Origin: a virus
Virus record (IMG/VR): IMGVR_UViG_3300042544_001325
Span: 1 to 28,717 of that record
DNA: 28,717 bases
Reading direction: 5' to 3' (one strand)
Below are positions 9,201 to 16,704 of this stretch, piece after piece (position 1 is the first letter of the stretch; each line of letters starts with the position of its first letter). The notes beneath the pieces are model-generated. The model worked only from the letters and a program-made list of their open reading frames with translations. It was not told the DNA's origin and did no database searches. Both the position numbers and the translations under genes were made by a program.

Positions 9201-11325
9201 GCCATTTAACAATAGACTTCCAAGAACCTAATGTTGTTTTAGGTGCAGGTAAATCTAACTCTTTGGCTAAAAGAAACTTCTCTACACGATTACCAACAAC
9301 ACCATGATAAAAGTTATTAGCAAAATTCTTAGAACCTTTGGCTAATCCCATACCAATTTCTAAAAGACTATTGTTGTAAAGTGCTGTACGGATTTCACCT
9401 TCAATTACGTTACGTTGTGGGTAAGCAAAACGTAGTAATGTTGCTGGTCTCCATACTGCATCAAATGCAAAGTATGCTCCTTGAAGGAAACTTTTTGCTT
9501 TGTAAAGCCCAGAAGTAAATGTGGCTAATTCGCTTTTAGCAAACTGTTGATACAGTTTAATATCCAACATTGGCATTGCATCGCCTAGTTGTGAACTTAG
9601 TGTTGGGTCAGTGAATATCCATTCACCATCACTGTATGCAAAAAGTTTTGTACGATAGTGTTCTAAAACACTGTTTCTTCTTTGGTCTAGTTCCCATTTA
9701 ATTATGTCTGACAAAGTTGTTGCAGGACCTGAACCGTCTGGTTTCTTTATACCTTTAGCAAATACTTCGTTTGCTTCGTCAGGTGTTAGTTTTCTGTCAA
9801 GACCAAGTTCTTTGTTGATTGCTTTAACTGCTTGGTTTTCAATCTTGGTAATGATAACAATTCTGTCAGCATCTGTTTGTGCTCTAAGGTATTGGTTAAG
9901 TAAGTTTCTTTTAACTTGTGTACCTTTAGCGTTTCTCCAAGGTTGCACTTTGTCCATGAATGCTATTAGTTCATCTGATGAACCTGATGAGCCGATACCT
10001 TTGAATGGTATCCAACCTGAAGGTTGTTGTAAACCTGACCAACCTAATACTCTTACAGGGTAATCGAAGGTTGTTGATTTGAAAACTTTGTTAGTCCATT
10101 CAAGACCATCAATTTTTTCTGTGAATCTGTCGTTGAGGAATGTTTTAGTTTTTGTTTCAACAATTTTTGCTCGAACGTTTTCAACTAAAGAAGAAGGTGA
10201 TGGGGTTATTGCCCTGGTTCCAAGGAACGGTGATTCAATGATGTTATCTTGTACACGGTTAAGTACGCTTCTTAAACTAGCGTTACGTGTTTTAACATCT
10301 TTAAGAATGTCGTCGTATTTTAAACCTAGTTCTTTGTCTTGTAAAAGCATTTTGTTAACGTCACCGTCATAACGTAAATCTGCTAATGCTTGTATACCAA
10401 ACTTTGTTTTATCTTTTGAACTTTTAAATGCTGGTTTTGAAACTCTGTCAATAATATCACTGATTGATGCTGCTTCTTTTTCTAAAAACTTTAATGCAGT
10501 AGGGTCACCAAACATTGCTTTCATAGTGTTTTCAGCAATTGGTCTGGCTTTGATACCATAGTTTTCTACGTTGATATCACCAAAGATTCCAGCAACAGCG
10601 TCAGGGTTAGATGACTTTTGTGCAAATGGGTGTTTTAATATTCCTGTTGCATCTGTGTTTAAAGCAAAGTCAATGAATGCTGAAGCACCTTTAGTTGATG
10701 TTGCTTTTGCAATATCTTCAACATCACCTACTTTTACTTTAGGTGTAAGGTATTTACCTTTAGCAAGTAGTCCTGCTTCGGCACCAACAACGAATGGGTC
10801 AGCATACCATGAGACCATGAAGTCTGATGCACCTGTTGAAAATTTTCCTATTAGTTCTTCATCAAATGCTTTACGGCGTTGTTCTTCGTTATAGATATCA
10901 AAGTCTCTACGTCCACCTGTTGGAACATTGAAACCTAAATCTTCTGCAACATTTAATGCTTGTCTTGGTAGATTAAATGGTGCAATATCTGATGCACCGA
11001 ATAGTGCTTGTGATGGGGAAATTTTTTGTGCAGGTCCACGATATGTTTCTGCAATGTCAGATATTTGAAACCCATCTTTGTATGCAGGGTTATCTTTATC
11101 TGTAAGAAGTGCTGCTGTTGATAGACCAGCACCTGCGGCTTGTGAGACTTGAGCCATTTTGTTTAATACGCTGCGTCTTCTTGTACCTTCTGGTGCTGCG
11201 TATTCTAAAGTTTCACCAAGTAATGCTTTGCCTGTTTCAATTCTTTTATCGATTTGTTGGGCAACTTCGGCTGGGGTATTAAAGTTTCTTTCAATAAAGT
11301 CAGTGAAGTCATTAAGCAAACTCAT
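6232..11325 (-). CDS. Giant internal virion / ejection protein (1697 aa)
   Basis: The largest gene in the window, 1697 aa, predicted mostly helical. The N-terminus (MSLLNDFTDFIERNFNTPAEVA) leads into an Ala/Gly-rich stretch. Residues about 615-680 include FDAVWRPATLLRFAYPQRNV, a motif also seen in very large virion proteins of other actinophages. A long Lys/Glu coiled coil spans about 725-850 (LSEIIDTKITLREERKTLKP and onward). Lying between portal and scaffold and followed by transglycosylase and LysM genes, it fits an inner core or ejected protein like those of podoviruses. A tape measure is less likely since no tail assembly chaperones adjoin it. Function inferred. Confidence 0.7.
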   Translation of the reverse strand: MSLLNDFTDFIERNFNTPAEVAQQIDKRIETGKALLGETLEYAAPEGTRRRSVLNKMAQVSQAAGAGLSTAALLTDKDNPAYKDGFQISDIAETYRGPAQKISPSQALFGASDIAPFNLPRQALNVAEDLGFNVPTGGRRDFDIYNEEQRRKAFDEELIGKFSTGASDFMVSWYADPFVVGAEAGLLAKGKYLTPKVKVGDVEDIAKATSTKGASAFIDFALNTDATGILKHPFAQKSSNPDAVAGIFGDINVENYGIKARPIAENTMKAMFGDPTALKFLEKEAASISDIIDRVSKPAFKSSKDKTKFGIQALADLRYDGDVNKMLLQDKELGLKYDDILKDVKTRNASLRSVLNRVQDNIIESPFLGTRAITPSPSSLVENVRAKIVETKTKTFLNDRFTEKIDGLEWTNKVFKSTTFDYPVRVLGWSGLQQPSGWIPFKGIGSSGSSDELIAFMDKVQPWRNAKGTQVKRNLLNQYLRAQTDADRIVIITKIENQAVKAINKELGLDRKLTPDEANEVFAKGIKKPDGSGPATTLSDIIKWELDQRRNSVLEHYRTKLFAYSDGEWIFTDPTLSSQLGDAMPMLDIKLYQQFAKSELATFTSGLYKAKSFLQGAYFAFDAVWRPATLLRFAYPQRNVIEGEIRTALYNNSLLEIGMGLAKGSKNFANNFYHGVVGNRVEKFLLAKELDLPAPKTTLGSWKSIVKWQKSDLEIVRAQHSNVEKKLNTAQSKLSEIIDTKITLREERKTLKPVVDKVKKINEELYEIRTGDKAINVKKYNALLQERIDLENKIIAFNNKANRKQKTLDSIKVLETEVKELRKELQPLTEQLTKQQEFYGEVLTAVNKAQQKLGGKTNKYTQGKEDIIVGDLIFKGYKSGALGSIGPKLVSAAQKQKKEIRNPLMQSERYTSYGWKTLNPDNPNYFASLYVQARQFREAEVTRRMLQIDTTLGKRHVASQLNKIKKWFLSDDRQAQIEFRNTKVQRPIVVDTTKKLTKKEQKQLAIKQEKRSKSKYDIDNYIATRWNEVQTYFPDQSVRFDIANKPYEQIPTPYELEARLGNLQLEGKLSPIPGEAIGKTNFRIDNFQDIGKLYGTLVDTLFKYLGTMPEDAFTRVPFYGNIYEKTIDSGAKALQLKTQRTGKPATELEIQGVEKAAHREALKETKRVLYTIDRYSNIASIVAFASPFIQAQLNSLRVYSNLVANNPTPIIRPTLIWEDDWNKEAIDKDPQTGEPLITMQVPNSWRNTKLFNALASVSFPVTRLNIPFAGEPWWNAGAGPVIQVSASNLVNAVPYLDAKYKETTGKNLPIRRFVDTYVLPYGPSKEFVSYDMLLPAWTKRGVSATRKLDDGVFLTTANKILAVENQKFRDGTRINEATPDEIVNRTVWHFMLRLGINQVMAVIPNLSLDYKPYFDIYRTYTEKYGIEKADALFYENYPDYYEMIITSPTKNTTGAEATAVSAEQLVKHRDLVAKIQTEDPYVTTLITNAWGVDRENNTFDRAAYNFQLKNKPGTGGDFYRETISLEESSKNAKIDLGWMAYNKFMQGFDIKVQQNGFDSYNSRGAGFLKDERDAWIKEQKTVNPTWFNEYDLGIQANKYKGTLRAIDTVLSDKKFTESDWYKSDPTFKALEEYMLFREEVVDYLKDMPSQNIDAQSNQFVKDEVDKKVRELKNSSPKFGLWYDRFLDRDKFGDLNAE

Positions 11326-11489
11326 TGAAAGGAATCTTCTTTCGTTAAAATATCTATAATGTTTTTGTGGTCGTCAGGTGTTAAACCATCTGCGTGTGAT
11401 AATCCCCATGCAAGACCTGCGTTATCGTAACCGAATGCGTCAAGATAGTTTGAAAAGTTTAATGCCCAATTTGATACTTCACCAGCCAT
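11322..11489 (-). CDS. Small acidic hypothetical protein (55 aa)
   Basis: 55-aa ORF bridging the 147-aa gene and the giant gene: its ATG overlaps the upstream TAA (TAATG) and its TGA overlaps the giant gene's ATG (ATGA). The product starts MAGEVSNWALNFSNYLDAFG and includes GLAWGLSHADGLTPDDHKNI. No family is recognised. Complete coupling on both sides and the absence of any other frame in the interval support translation. Confidence 0.75.
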   Translation of the reverse strand: MAGEVSNWALNFSNYLDAFGYDNAGLAWGLSHADGLTPDDHKNIIDILTKEDSFQ

Positions 11490-11932
11490 TATAAACTCCG
11501 TAAATATTTTACAAAGTTATTTAACGTTATTGGTGCGCCTTCTTGGTTTGCTGCATATTCAATCATTGGTAAGTATTGTGTTAATCTTTGTAAGTCTTGT
11601 TTACGTGGGCTGTCAGGTCTACCTGATGCAATGTTTAAACCAACTTCTGTTGGTCCTGGTCCTTCACCGAAAGGCATTCCAACTTCTGGTGCTTCGTTTG
11701 GTCTTTCAGTTGGTGCTGTGATTGGTGTTAGTTGTGAAAAGATTGATGGTTTAGATTGTTGTGGTGTGGCTTGTTTAACTTTACCTGCCATAGGAGCAGC
11801 CTGTTGTTGTTCTAAATTTGCTTTACCTTCACCATATTTTCCACCAGCATAGTAACGCATTGCTTGTTTGGAAGGGTTTTGGTCTGTTCTTTTAGATTGA
11901 TTGCCAACACCTGATACAACTTCTTTAGCCAT
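11489..11932 (-). CDS. Hypothetical head-associated protein after the portal (147 aa)
   Basis: 147-aa protein rich in Gln, Pro, Gly and Lys in its first two thirds (QQQAAPMAGKVKQATPQQSK), suggesting disorder, with a helical C-terminus (LQRLTQYLPMIEYAANQEGAP then LNNFVKYLRSL). The ATG directly abuts the portal stop codon. Position right after the portal suggests a virion or assembly-accessory role; no family recognised. Confidence 0.75.
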   Translation of the reverse strand: MAKEVVSGVGNQSKRTDQNPSKQAMRYYAGGKYGEGKANLEQQQAAPMAGKVKQATPQQSKPSIFSQLTPITAPTERPNEAPEVGMPFGEGPGPTEVGLNIASGRPDSPRKQDLQRLTQYLPMIEYAANQEGAPITLNNFVKYLRSL

Positions 11933-13672
11933 TTATTGTCCTAGTTGTGAAAGTAGTTCTTGTAATCCTGCTGGTGCTTGCTGTGGTTGAGGGGCCTCTG
12001 AGGCGGCTTGACCAGGAGCAGGAGGGACGGCTTGCTCAACTGGCGCCATTGGAGGTACCTCAGAGGCAACTTGTGGGGTAGGTGCTGGAGCAGGAGCAGG
12101 CGCAAATACTTCGCTTACTGCTGTTTCTATTGCAGTACCTTTTTGGCGTGCTTTAATAACTGCAGCCATCTTCATTGCTAACTCTGAAGGGTCTTGACCC
12201 TGTGCTGTCATTTGAGGTATTGCTTGAGCAAGTTGAGACATTGCTGTGTTTAAGTTATCGCGCATACGTTGAACATCTATTTGTTGTTGTTCACCTGTTA
12301 CGTTCATTGACCAAGGTAATTCGCGCATAACAAAATCTCTTGATACTAGGTCTGCACCTAATGCTTGTAGTGAAAATATTAGGGCACGAGATGGGTCAAG
12401 TCCTGACATTAAACCGTAACGTACTTGAATACCGTAGTCACCGTTAATATCTTTACGTGAATCATAATCTATTTCAAACTTTGCACCACCAGATGTGGCT
12501 GAAATCTTCTTAGTACCAGGGAATAATCTTTCATCCATCTTGAAACATAGTTGCATGATGTCTTCAAATGTGTCTGAAAGGATTTGTTGCCCTGTTTTTA
12601 CTTGTGTATCAAATGCACCAAGTAATGCTTGTACACCTTGACCTGTGATAACAGATGCATCAATGTTTCCTGAGCGTCCTTCAGGGTATCTTGCACCCAT
12701 TCGCATTTCTTGTTGCAATAGTGCTGCTTCAGTGAACGCAGCAGGTGAAACCTCTAAGCCTACACGGCGAATGTTCTGCGGCTGAGCAGTTCTAAGTATT
12801 GCATCAGGTCCAAAAGCAAACTCTTGGACATCATTTGGTACGGCAAGTGGTGCGTTGATTGATTTCTCTGCAGCATCCATTGCCAATTGAGCAAAACGTG
12901 CGCGTGCGATTTGTACCCATAGTACATCATCGAATTGTCCGCGTGGTTCGTCATCAATTCCTGGTCTTCTTGCAATACGCACCATGACTTCACCCATTGG
13001 GTTGTCACTTTTTGCTAAAACAAGGTTACCTCTGTTAGGTAAATATAATAAAATTACGTCTTTGTCTTCATAACGAATCATTTCTAGTTCAGAATATAGG
13101 TCAACTTCGTCTATTCTGTATCCGTTAAGGATTTGTGATTCGTATTCTGGGAATTCTGCTAGCAGTTCTGCTATAACTTTTCTGTAACGTTTAGTGTATG
13201 AGACTACTCTGCCGTATCTGTCGTACTCTGGGTATGAACCTAAAGGGTTTTCCACACGAATACGTGGCATGTTGGCTTCTTGGTCTGCTTCAACAACGAT
13301 TGGAAGGAAACCATAGGTACCGTACCAGTCTGCACCTTGATACATTTGTGTTTGTAGGCGTGAGAATTGTACATAATTGTTTGCAATAAGTGTTTTTGTG
13401 TCAGCAAATTTTTTGGCACGGTCAGTTATGTTGGCTGATGTGCAGTTAAATGATGGTAAAGGTGCGAGTACTTCGGAAACATCGCGTGCTGCGACGTCAA
13501 CAAAGTTGGCAATCATTGCCTTTGTTGCACCTTCAGGGAACATTTCTGGGAACACGTTAACAAGGTTGCCTCGGCGTACTTCTAAAACGTCACCCATGCG
13601 TGCATCGCGTGATGCGTTACGGCGTTTTAATGCCTCAACTTTGTTTGCTATCTGTGTTATATTTAATGACAC
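11933..13672 (-). CDS. Portal protein
   Basis: 579-aa protein that would form the dodecameric channel at the packaging vertex. Features typical of actinophage portals: N-terminal helical segment with RRNASRDARMGDVLEVRRGN, then ENPLGSYPEYDRYGRVVSY (stem/wing region), ARARFAQLAMDAAEKSINAPL, and FDTQVKTGQQILSDTFEDI near the crown. The C-terminus is a low-complexity Pro/Ala/Gln tail (APAPAPAPTPQ ... PAPGQAASEAPQPQQAP). Start is GTG at 13672, overlapping the TAG of the preceding frame by one base. Order terminase-small-portal is standard. Confidence 0.9.
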   Translation of the reverse strand: MSLNITQIANKVEALKRRNASRDARMGDVLEVRRGNLVNVFPEMFPEGATKAMIANFVDVAARDVSEVLAPLPSFNCTSANITDRAKKFADTKTLIANNYVQFSRLQTQMYQGADWYGTYGFLPIVVEADQEANMPRIRVENPLGSYPEYDRYGRVVSYTKRYRKVIAELLAEFPEYESQILNGYRIDEVDLYSELEMIRYEDKDVILLYLPNRGNLVLAKSDNPMGEVMVRIARRPGIDDEPRGQFDDVLWVQIARARFAQLAMDAAEKSINAPLAVPNDVQEFAFGPDAILRTAQPQNIRRVGLEVSPAAFTEAALLQQEMRMGARYPEGRSGNIDASVITGQGVQALLGAFDTQVKTGQQILSDTFEDIMQLCFKMDERLFPGTKKISATSGGAKFEIDYDSRKDINGDYGIQVRYGLMSGLDPSRALIFSLQALGADLVSRDFVMRELPWSMNVTGEQQQIDVQRMRDNLNTAMSQLAQAIPQMTAQGQDPSELAMKMAAVIKARQKGTAIETAVSEVFAPAPAPAPTPQVASEVPPMAPVEQAVPPAPGQAASEAPQPQQAPAGLQELLSQLGQ

Positions 13673-13842
13673 TACTTACCTCTGAATTTTCTTTTTTTAG
13701 GAACATAGAAAAAGTTTAATGTTCCGTCAGGATTAACTCTGTTTTTGCTTCTTTCAATTTTAGCAATACCTTCTTGAACTGTTTTGGTGTTTCTTTTACC
13801 AGGTTCAACAAATTTTAAGAACGGTGAGTCAGGGTTACTTAC
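13672..13842 (-). CDS. Frameshift-dependent C-terminal extension of the upstream small basic protein
   Basis: A 56-codon open frame (VSNPDSPFLKFVEPGKRNTK ... NFFYVPKKRKFRGK) fills the gap between the 109-aa gene and the portal. It has no ATG, GTG or TTG start and no ribosome-binding site; an in-frame TAA closes it at 13861-13863. It begins exactly where the upstream gene ends, in the -1 frame relative to that gene, right after an A9G run. Amino-acid content looks coding. The simplest reading is a fusion with the upstream ORF by -1 frameshifting (165 aa total), or a missing A in the sequence. Its TAG overlaps the portal GTG by one base. Confidence 0.6.
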   Translation of the reverse strand, partial: VSNPDSPFLKFVEPGKRNTKTVQEGIAKIERSKNRVNPDGTLNFFYVPKKRKFRGK

Positions 13843-14168
13843 TTTTTTTTTACAGGTGGGTTATACTTTTCTGGAAACTTTCTTCTTAAGGCTGAAGTTC
13901 TACCAATGTTTCTTTCAAGTTGTGATGTTGGTTTGCTAGCAGGGGTAGTTCTTTTAGGTCCCTTGGAACCACTTAAAGCCTTTTGCATTTTAGAAAGACC
14001 TTTAGCATCTTTGATACCTGTTGCTTTACGTTTAACAATATTTTTTCCTACTTGTTTTGCAGCACCTCGTGCGGCTGCTCTTCCAGCAACACCAGCAACA
14101 GCAGCGACTAGTGGTGGAATAATAGGTACTACCTTTGGTGAAGTTTTCTTTTTAGGTTTCATTGCCAT
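13839..14168 (-). CDS. Small basic head-region protein (109 aa, zero frame)
   Basis: Start placed at ATG 14168 (MAMKPKKKTSPKVVPIIPP), which has AAAGGA 7 nt upstream; an upstream ATG at 14222 would overlap terminase by 44 nt. The product has an Ala/Gly/Arg-rich segment (VAAVAGVAGRAAARGAAKQV) and many Lys/Arg. It ends NPPVKKK at TAA 13839-13841, directly after nine A and one G. The -1 frame then stays open for 56 codons, so this may be only the short form of a longer protein. Family not recognised; position between terminase and portal. Confidence 0.78.
   Translation of the reverse strand: MAMKPKKKTSPKVVPIIPPLVAAVAGVAGRAAARGAAKQVGKNIVKRKATGIKDAKGLSKMQKALSGSKGPKRTTPASKPTSQLERNIGRTSALRRKFPEKYNPPVKKK
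13842..13851 (-). other. Candidate -1 programmed frameshift site (A9G run)
   Basis: On the minus strand the zero-frame codons are GTA AAA AAA AAG TAA, which contains the heptamer A-AAA-AAG, the same slippery sequence used by E. coli dnaX. Slipping back one base here leads straight into the 56-codon open frame that has no start of its own. No obvious downstream hairpin or upstream Shine-Dalgarno stimulator is visible. A one-base homopolymer error is the main alternative. Confidence 0.5.
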
Positions 14169-14178
14169 GTTGTTTCCT

Positions 14179-16080
14179 TTAACTGTAGTATACTTCTTGT
14201 TGTTGTTCAGCGAATGCTTCATCTAAATCTATAACTTGCCTTGTGTTTAATTGTTTCATTGAATGCCATCTGGACTGCATGTACTTTTGACCTGAGTTGT
14301 TTCTTTCAACCCATTCCCTTGTCACAATTTCGCAGAACCATAAAGCCATTATCATGTCAAATGGTTGACCTTTTCTCATATCTGGTTTCCAGACAATGAG
14401 TTGGTTTATTAAAGCCTTGATTCCTTCACTGCTTGCAGTGGAAGGTAAATCTATGAGGTTGGAGTTTCTAACGAATTTGTTTTCGCTAGACGTTCCAAAC
14501 AGAGGAGCCATCGATGCAACGCCAAAATCGACGTCCCATTTGTTGTTACCAGTGAAGTGCTCACGAAATACGATTCCACGAGAAGCAAGAAAATCACGTA
14601 TCGCTTCGTCTTTCGTAAGGAATAACTGAAACGCATTCTTCTCCACAACAATCACGTTAGGTTGATATTTTATTGCCCAGTCTTCAATCAAGTCCCTGAT
14701 TTTGGCTGGGGTTGGTTCGGTCATGTTTACTGCATCAAGGATGAAACGTTGTTTTGTGTCAACATCTACAGCAACTATAACTGCTGCTGTGGCACCAGAC
14801 ATTGCAGGGTCCATGCCCATAACAATTCGGAAGTTTCCTTTATCAGGATGCCCAGGTAAACCAAAACGTATAGCACCTGTTTTACGCATACCGTTAACTG
14901 AACCTTGTACACATACAGGTGGAAAAATAGAGTCTTGTTCAACATCTTGTTGCTGGTATACCATAGCCCATGTTGAGGGTGTGACTTCTGAGCGACGTTG
15001 GTAAAGCGCAGGACCATCCCACTTAGGATACAATCCGTCAGAATCAGGTGTGGTGTCCTCGTCACCGTCCCAAGGACGGTCGCTTCTGGACCAAAGTGTC
15101 ACCCAGTCGTCACACTTATCCGCAATCTCAAGAACTGCTGGCATAGCCAAATAGGTAAAAGGGGTTTTGCCCCCAGACCAATGTTCAGGGTTACGGAGTT
15201 CGCGGTACAAATCGTTTGATGCAATACGTGTTCCTACTATAAGTAGTTTACCGTTTTTTCCAAGACGTGTGATAACTTCTTGTTGCAACCATTTGATTTG
15301 TTTTTCCCACTCGTGCGCGTTGGCACCAGTGATACAGTCATCAAGAATAATAAGGTCGGCGCGTGCACCGTAAATTTGTCCACCCATACCCAAGGCTTGA
15401 ATGGTAGGGTCTTTCTCGGAAGAGTCCCTAGCCTCAGCACCAAGGTACACTGTGTCAGTGCGCCAAGTGTCGGCGTCTTCTTCCCAACCACCATCAGGAC
15501 CGTACATGGCCTGCAGTTTTTGCCAGCGAGGGTGGGACAGTCTTTGCTTAATAGCGTACACAAACTCACGTGCCTTATACAAAGTCTTAGACACAATGAT
15601 GATACGAATATTAGGATTAAGCGCAATCCTGTAAGTTGAATAATTAATTGTTACAGTAGTGGATTTAGCATGCTCAGGGGCAATGTTAATAAGTACCCTA
15701 TTTGGGGAGGCAGGTTCATACACCATAGCCTCATGCAACCAGGCAGGTTCCCCTTTTTCCAGCAAGGAGATAAAGTTTTCTTGATGGGGAAAAACCTTCA
15801 TATCTAAATACTGCTCAGAGAAGTCTTTAAAGTTTATTTCAAATTTTTCGGCAGACTTTTTACCTGACCGTACTTCATCCCTAGAGATACGTGCATCATC
15901 CAAAAGTTCGCGAAATTTTTTGTCAGTCTTAGTCCAATACTTGACCGTGTCAGCCTTAACCCCAGCCACCTTAGATGCATCAGCCACAGTCATACCCGAA
16001 CCCAAAGCCTTAAGGAAATCATCCTTATGCTGGGCACTCAAAGCCTTAGTATGGTGAGCATCACCAAGTCTAGCAGACAT
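14179..16080 (-). CDS. terL: Terminase large subunit with N-terminal HTH
   Basis: 633-aa DNA-packaging motor. Residues about 16-63 form a helix-turn-helix (FLKALGSGMTVADASKVAGV ... YWTKTDKKFRELL) like those of small terminases. The ATPase has a divergent Walker A, APEHAKST (134-141), and Walker B LIILDDC (243-249). A coupling-type motif GTRIASND lies near 283-290. The RNase H-fold nuclease shows MGMDPAMSG (Asp424), VIVVEKNAF (Glu480) and FDMIMALW (Asp575), the three metal-binding acidic positions. First gene of the leftward late operon; a GGTGG precedes the ATG. No separate small terminase is seen nearby, so the fused HTH may supply DNA recognition. Confidence 0.93.
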   Translation of the reverse strand: MSARLGDAHHTKALSAQHKDDFLKALGSGMTVADASKVAGVKADTVKYWTKTDKKFRELLDDARISRDEVRSGKKSAEKFEINFKDFSEQYLDMKVFPHQENFISLLEKGEPAWLHEAMVYEPASPNRVLINIAPEHAKSTTVTINYSTYRIALNPNIRIIIVSKTLYKAREFVYAIKQRLSHPRWQKLQAMYGPDGGWEEDADTWRTDTVYLGAEARDSSEKDPTIQALGMGGQIYGARADLIILDDCITGANAHEWEKQIKWLQQEVITRLGKNGKLLIVGTRIASNDLYRELRNPEHWSGGKTPFTYLAMPAVLEIADKCDDWVTLWSRSDRPWDGDEDTTPDSDGLYPKWDGPALYQRRSEVTPSTWAMVYQQQDVEQDSIFPPVCVQGSVNGMRKTGAIRFGLPGHPDKGNFRIVMGMDPAMSGATAAVIVAVDVDTKQRFILDAVNMTEPTPAKIRDLIEDWAIKYQPNVIVVEKNAFQLFLTKDEAIRDFLASRGIVFREHFTGNNKWDVDFGVASMAPLFGTSSENKFVRNSNLIDLPSTASSEGIKALINQLIVWKPDMRKGQPFDMIMALWFCEIVTREWVERNNSGQKYMQSRWHSMKQLNTRQVIDLDEAFAEQQQEVYYS

Positions 16081-16099
16081 AAACCACCACTAATATAAT

Positions 16100-16131
16100 A
16101 TTATATAAGGAAATTGCAACAAGCAATTTCC
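16100..16131 (-). promoter_or_regulatory. Late promoter -10 box and overlapping dyad upstream of terminase
   Basis: Read on the minus strand, a perfect TATAAT (16105-16100) lies about 20 nt before the terminase ATG. Directly upstream is a perfect 9-bp inverted repeat, GGAAATTGC / GCAATTTCC with a 5-nt loop (16109-16131), covering where the -35 would be. There is no good -35 hexamer. The dyad is well placed as an activator or repressor site for late transcription. Confidence 0.55.
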
Positions 16132-16552
16132 ATTAAACACTACCCCATTCGCCATGAGCCCAGCGAATGTAATATAAAAAAACCCTTACATTATATCTAA
16201 CCTGTTAGCACACCAAAACCTAACACATCAAGGAGTAACAATTTTATAACAAGTACATAACTGCAGGTCAAACAACCACAAAAAGTTAAAGATTGGAGGA
16301 ACAGCCCCCTCGTATCATCGATTATTAACACTCTGGGGTCTTGTGTTTGTATTCGTGGGGCATTAGGGCATCTAAATAAATAACTAAACGACTAGTAGTA
16401 GTGATAGGTCTGCTAATTCCCTGTATTTGTTAAGGGTGCCGATATTAGTTAATTCGTGGGTAATTCGGGGGGTAATCTTAAGCTAATACGATCTACCCCC
16501 TTAGTGGGTGGGTGGGTAGGTGGCGCGTGGTTAGTCGTCATTCGTGGGTCTG

Positions 16553-16567
16553 CTTTCTAATAGAAAG
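16553..16567. promoter_or_regulatory. TTTCTANTAGAAA palindrome, copy 1 (promoter-linked)
   Basis: CTTTCTAATAGAAAG. Ends 7 bp before the -35 hexamer of the rightward promoter at 16575. Same spacing and a shared CTAT just before the -35 as in copy 3. Confidence 0.75.
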
Positions 16568-16574
16568 TGCCCTA

Positions 16575-16604
16575 TCGACTTTAGGGGTGGTCATCGGGTA
16601 TAGT
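16575..16604 (+). promoter_or_regulatory. Rightward early promoter for the HTH regulator
   Basis: -35 TCGACT (16575-16580), 18-bp spacer, -10 TATAGT (16599-16604). Transcription would start near 16611, giving either a leaderless message from ATG 16612 or a 95-nt leader before GTG 16705. A TTTCTANTAGAAA palindrome sits 7 bp upstream. Confidence 0.6.
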
Positions 16605-16704
16605 CGTATCTATGAGTGACCAAGTGTTATGTCGTGCGATAGGTGCCCCATTCGTGGGTCATCTATCGGATGAAACTAGTCATCCATTAAAGAGAGAAGA
16701 TGCA

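Larger units (their letters stand above)
16351..16658 (+). repeat. Four direct copies of ATTCGTGGG
   Basis: Identical 9-mers at 16351-16359, 16452-16460, 16540-16548 and 16650-16658, all in the same orientation, with starts 101, 88 and 110 bp apart. The last two extend to CATTCGTGGGTC. The fourth copy lies downstream of the -10 box, within what a longer annotation of the HTH gene would call coding, which favours the later start for that gene. Candidate protein-binding iterons. Confidence 0.65.
16081..16704. other. Divergent noncoding control region
   Basis: About 620 bp with no convincing gene. It holds several dyads: 16109-16131 (9-bp stem), CATTCGC/GCGAATG at 16146-16169, AATGTAA/TTACATT at 16166-16192 and TGTTAG/CTAACA near 16203-16226. 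It then has four ATTCGTGGG copies, a G-rich run (16506-16523), the first TTTCTANTAGAAA palindrome and a rightward promoter. The left part serves the terminase operon and the right part the early operon. Its size, dyads and repeats would also fit a packaging or replication site, which I cannot confirm. Confidence 0.7.

Noticed and set aside
9041-10894. Several 88-119-codon plus-strand frames opposite the giant virion gene.
   Set aside because: They mirror the dense minus-strand coding frame, have no ribosome sites and show no protein-like composition; antisense shadows.
6232-11325. Giant gene as tape-measure protein.
   Set aside because: No tail assembly chaperone frameshift pair upstream, it lies between portal and scaffold, and it adjoins a lysozyme-fold protein; ejection protein preferred.
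15237-15639. Long antisense and alternative frames (up to 129 codons) within terminase.
   Set aside because: Terminase motifs prove the 14179-16080 frame; the others are by-products of its codon use.
16612-16704. ATG 16612 as the HTH gene start.
   Set aside because: Possible as a leaderless message, but this segment contains a repeat shared with noncoding DNA and GTG 16705 has a better ribosome site. Kept as an alternative.
16081-16704. tRNA or other structured RNA gene in the control region.
   Set aside because: No T-loop or anticodon-like arrangement and no conserved arms; only simple dyads are present.
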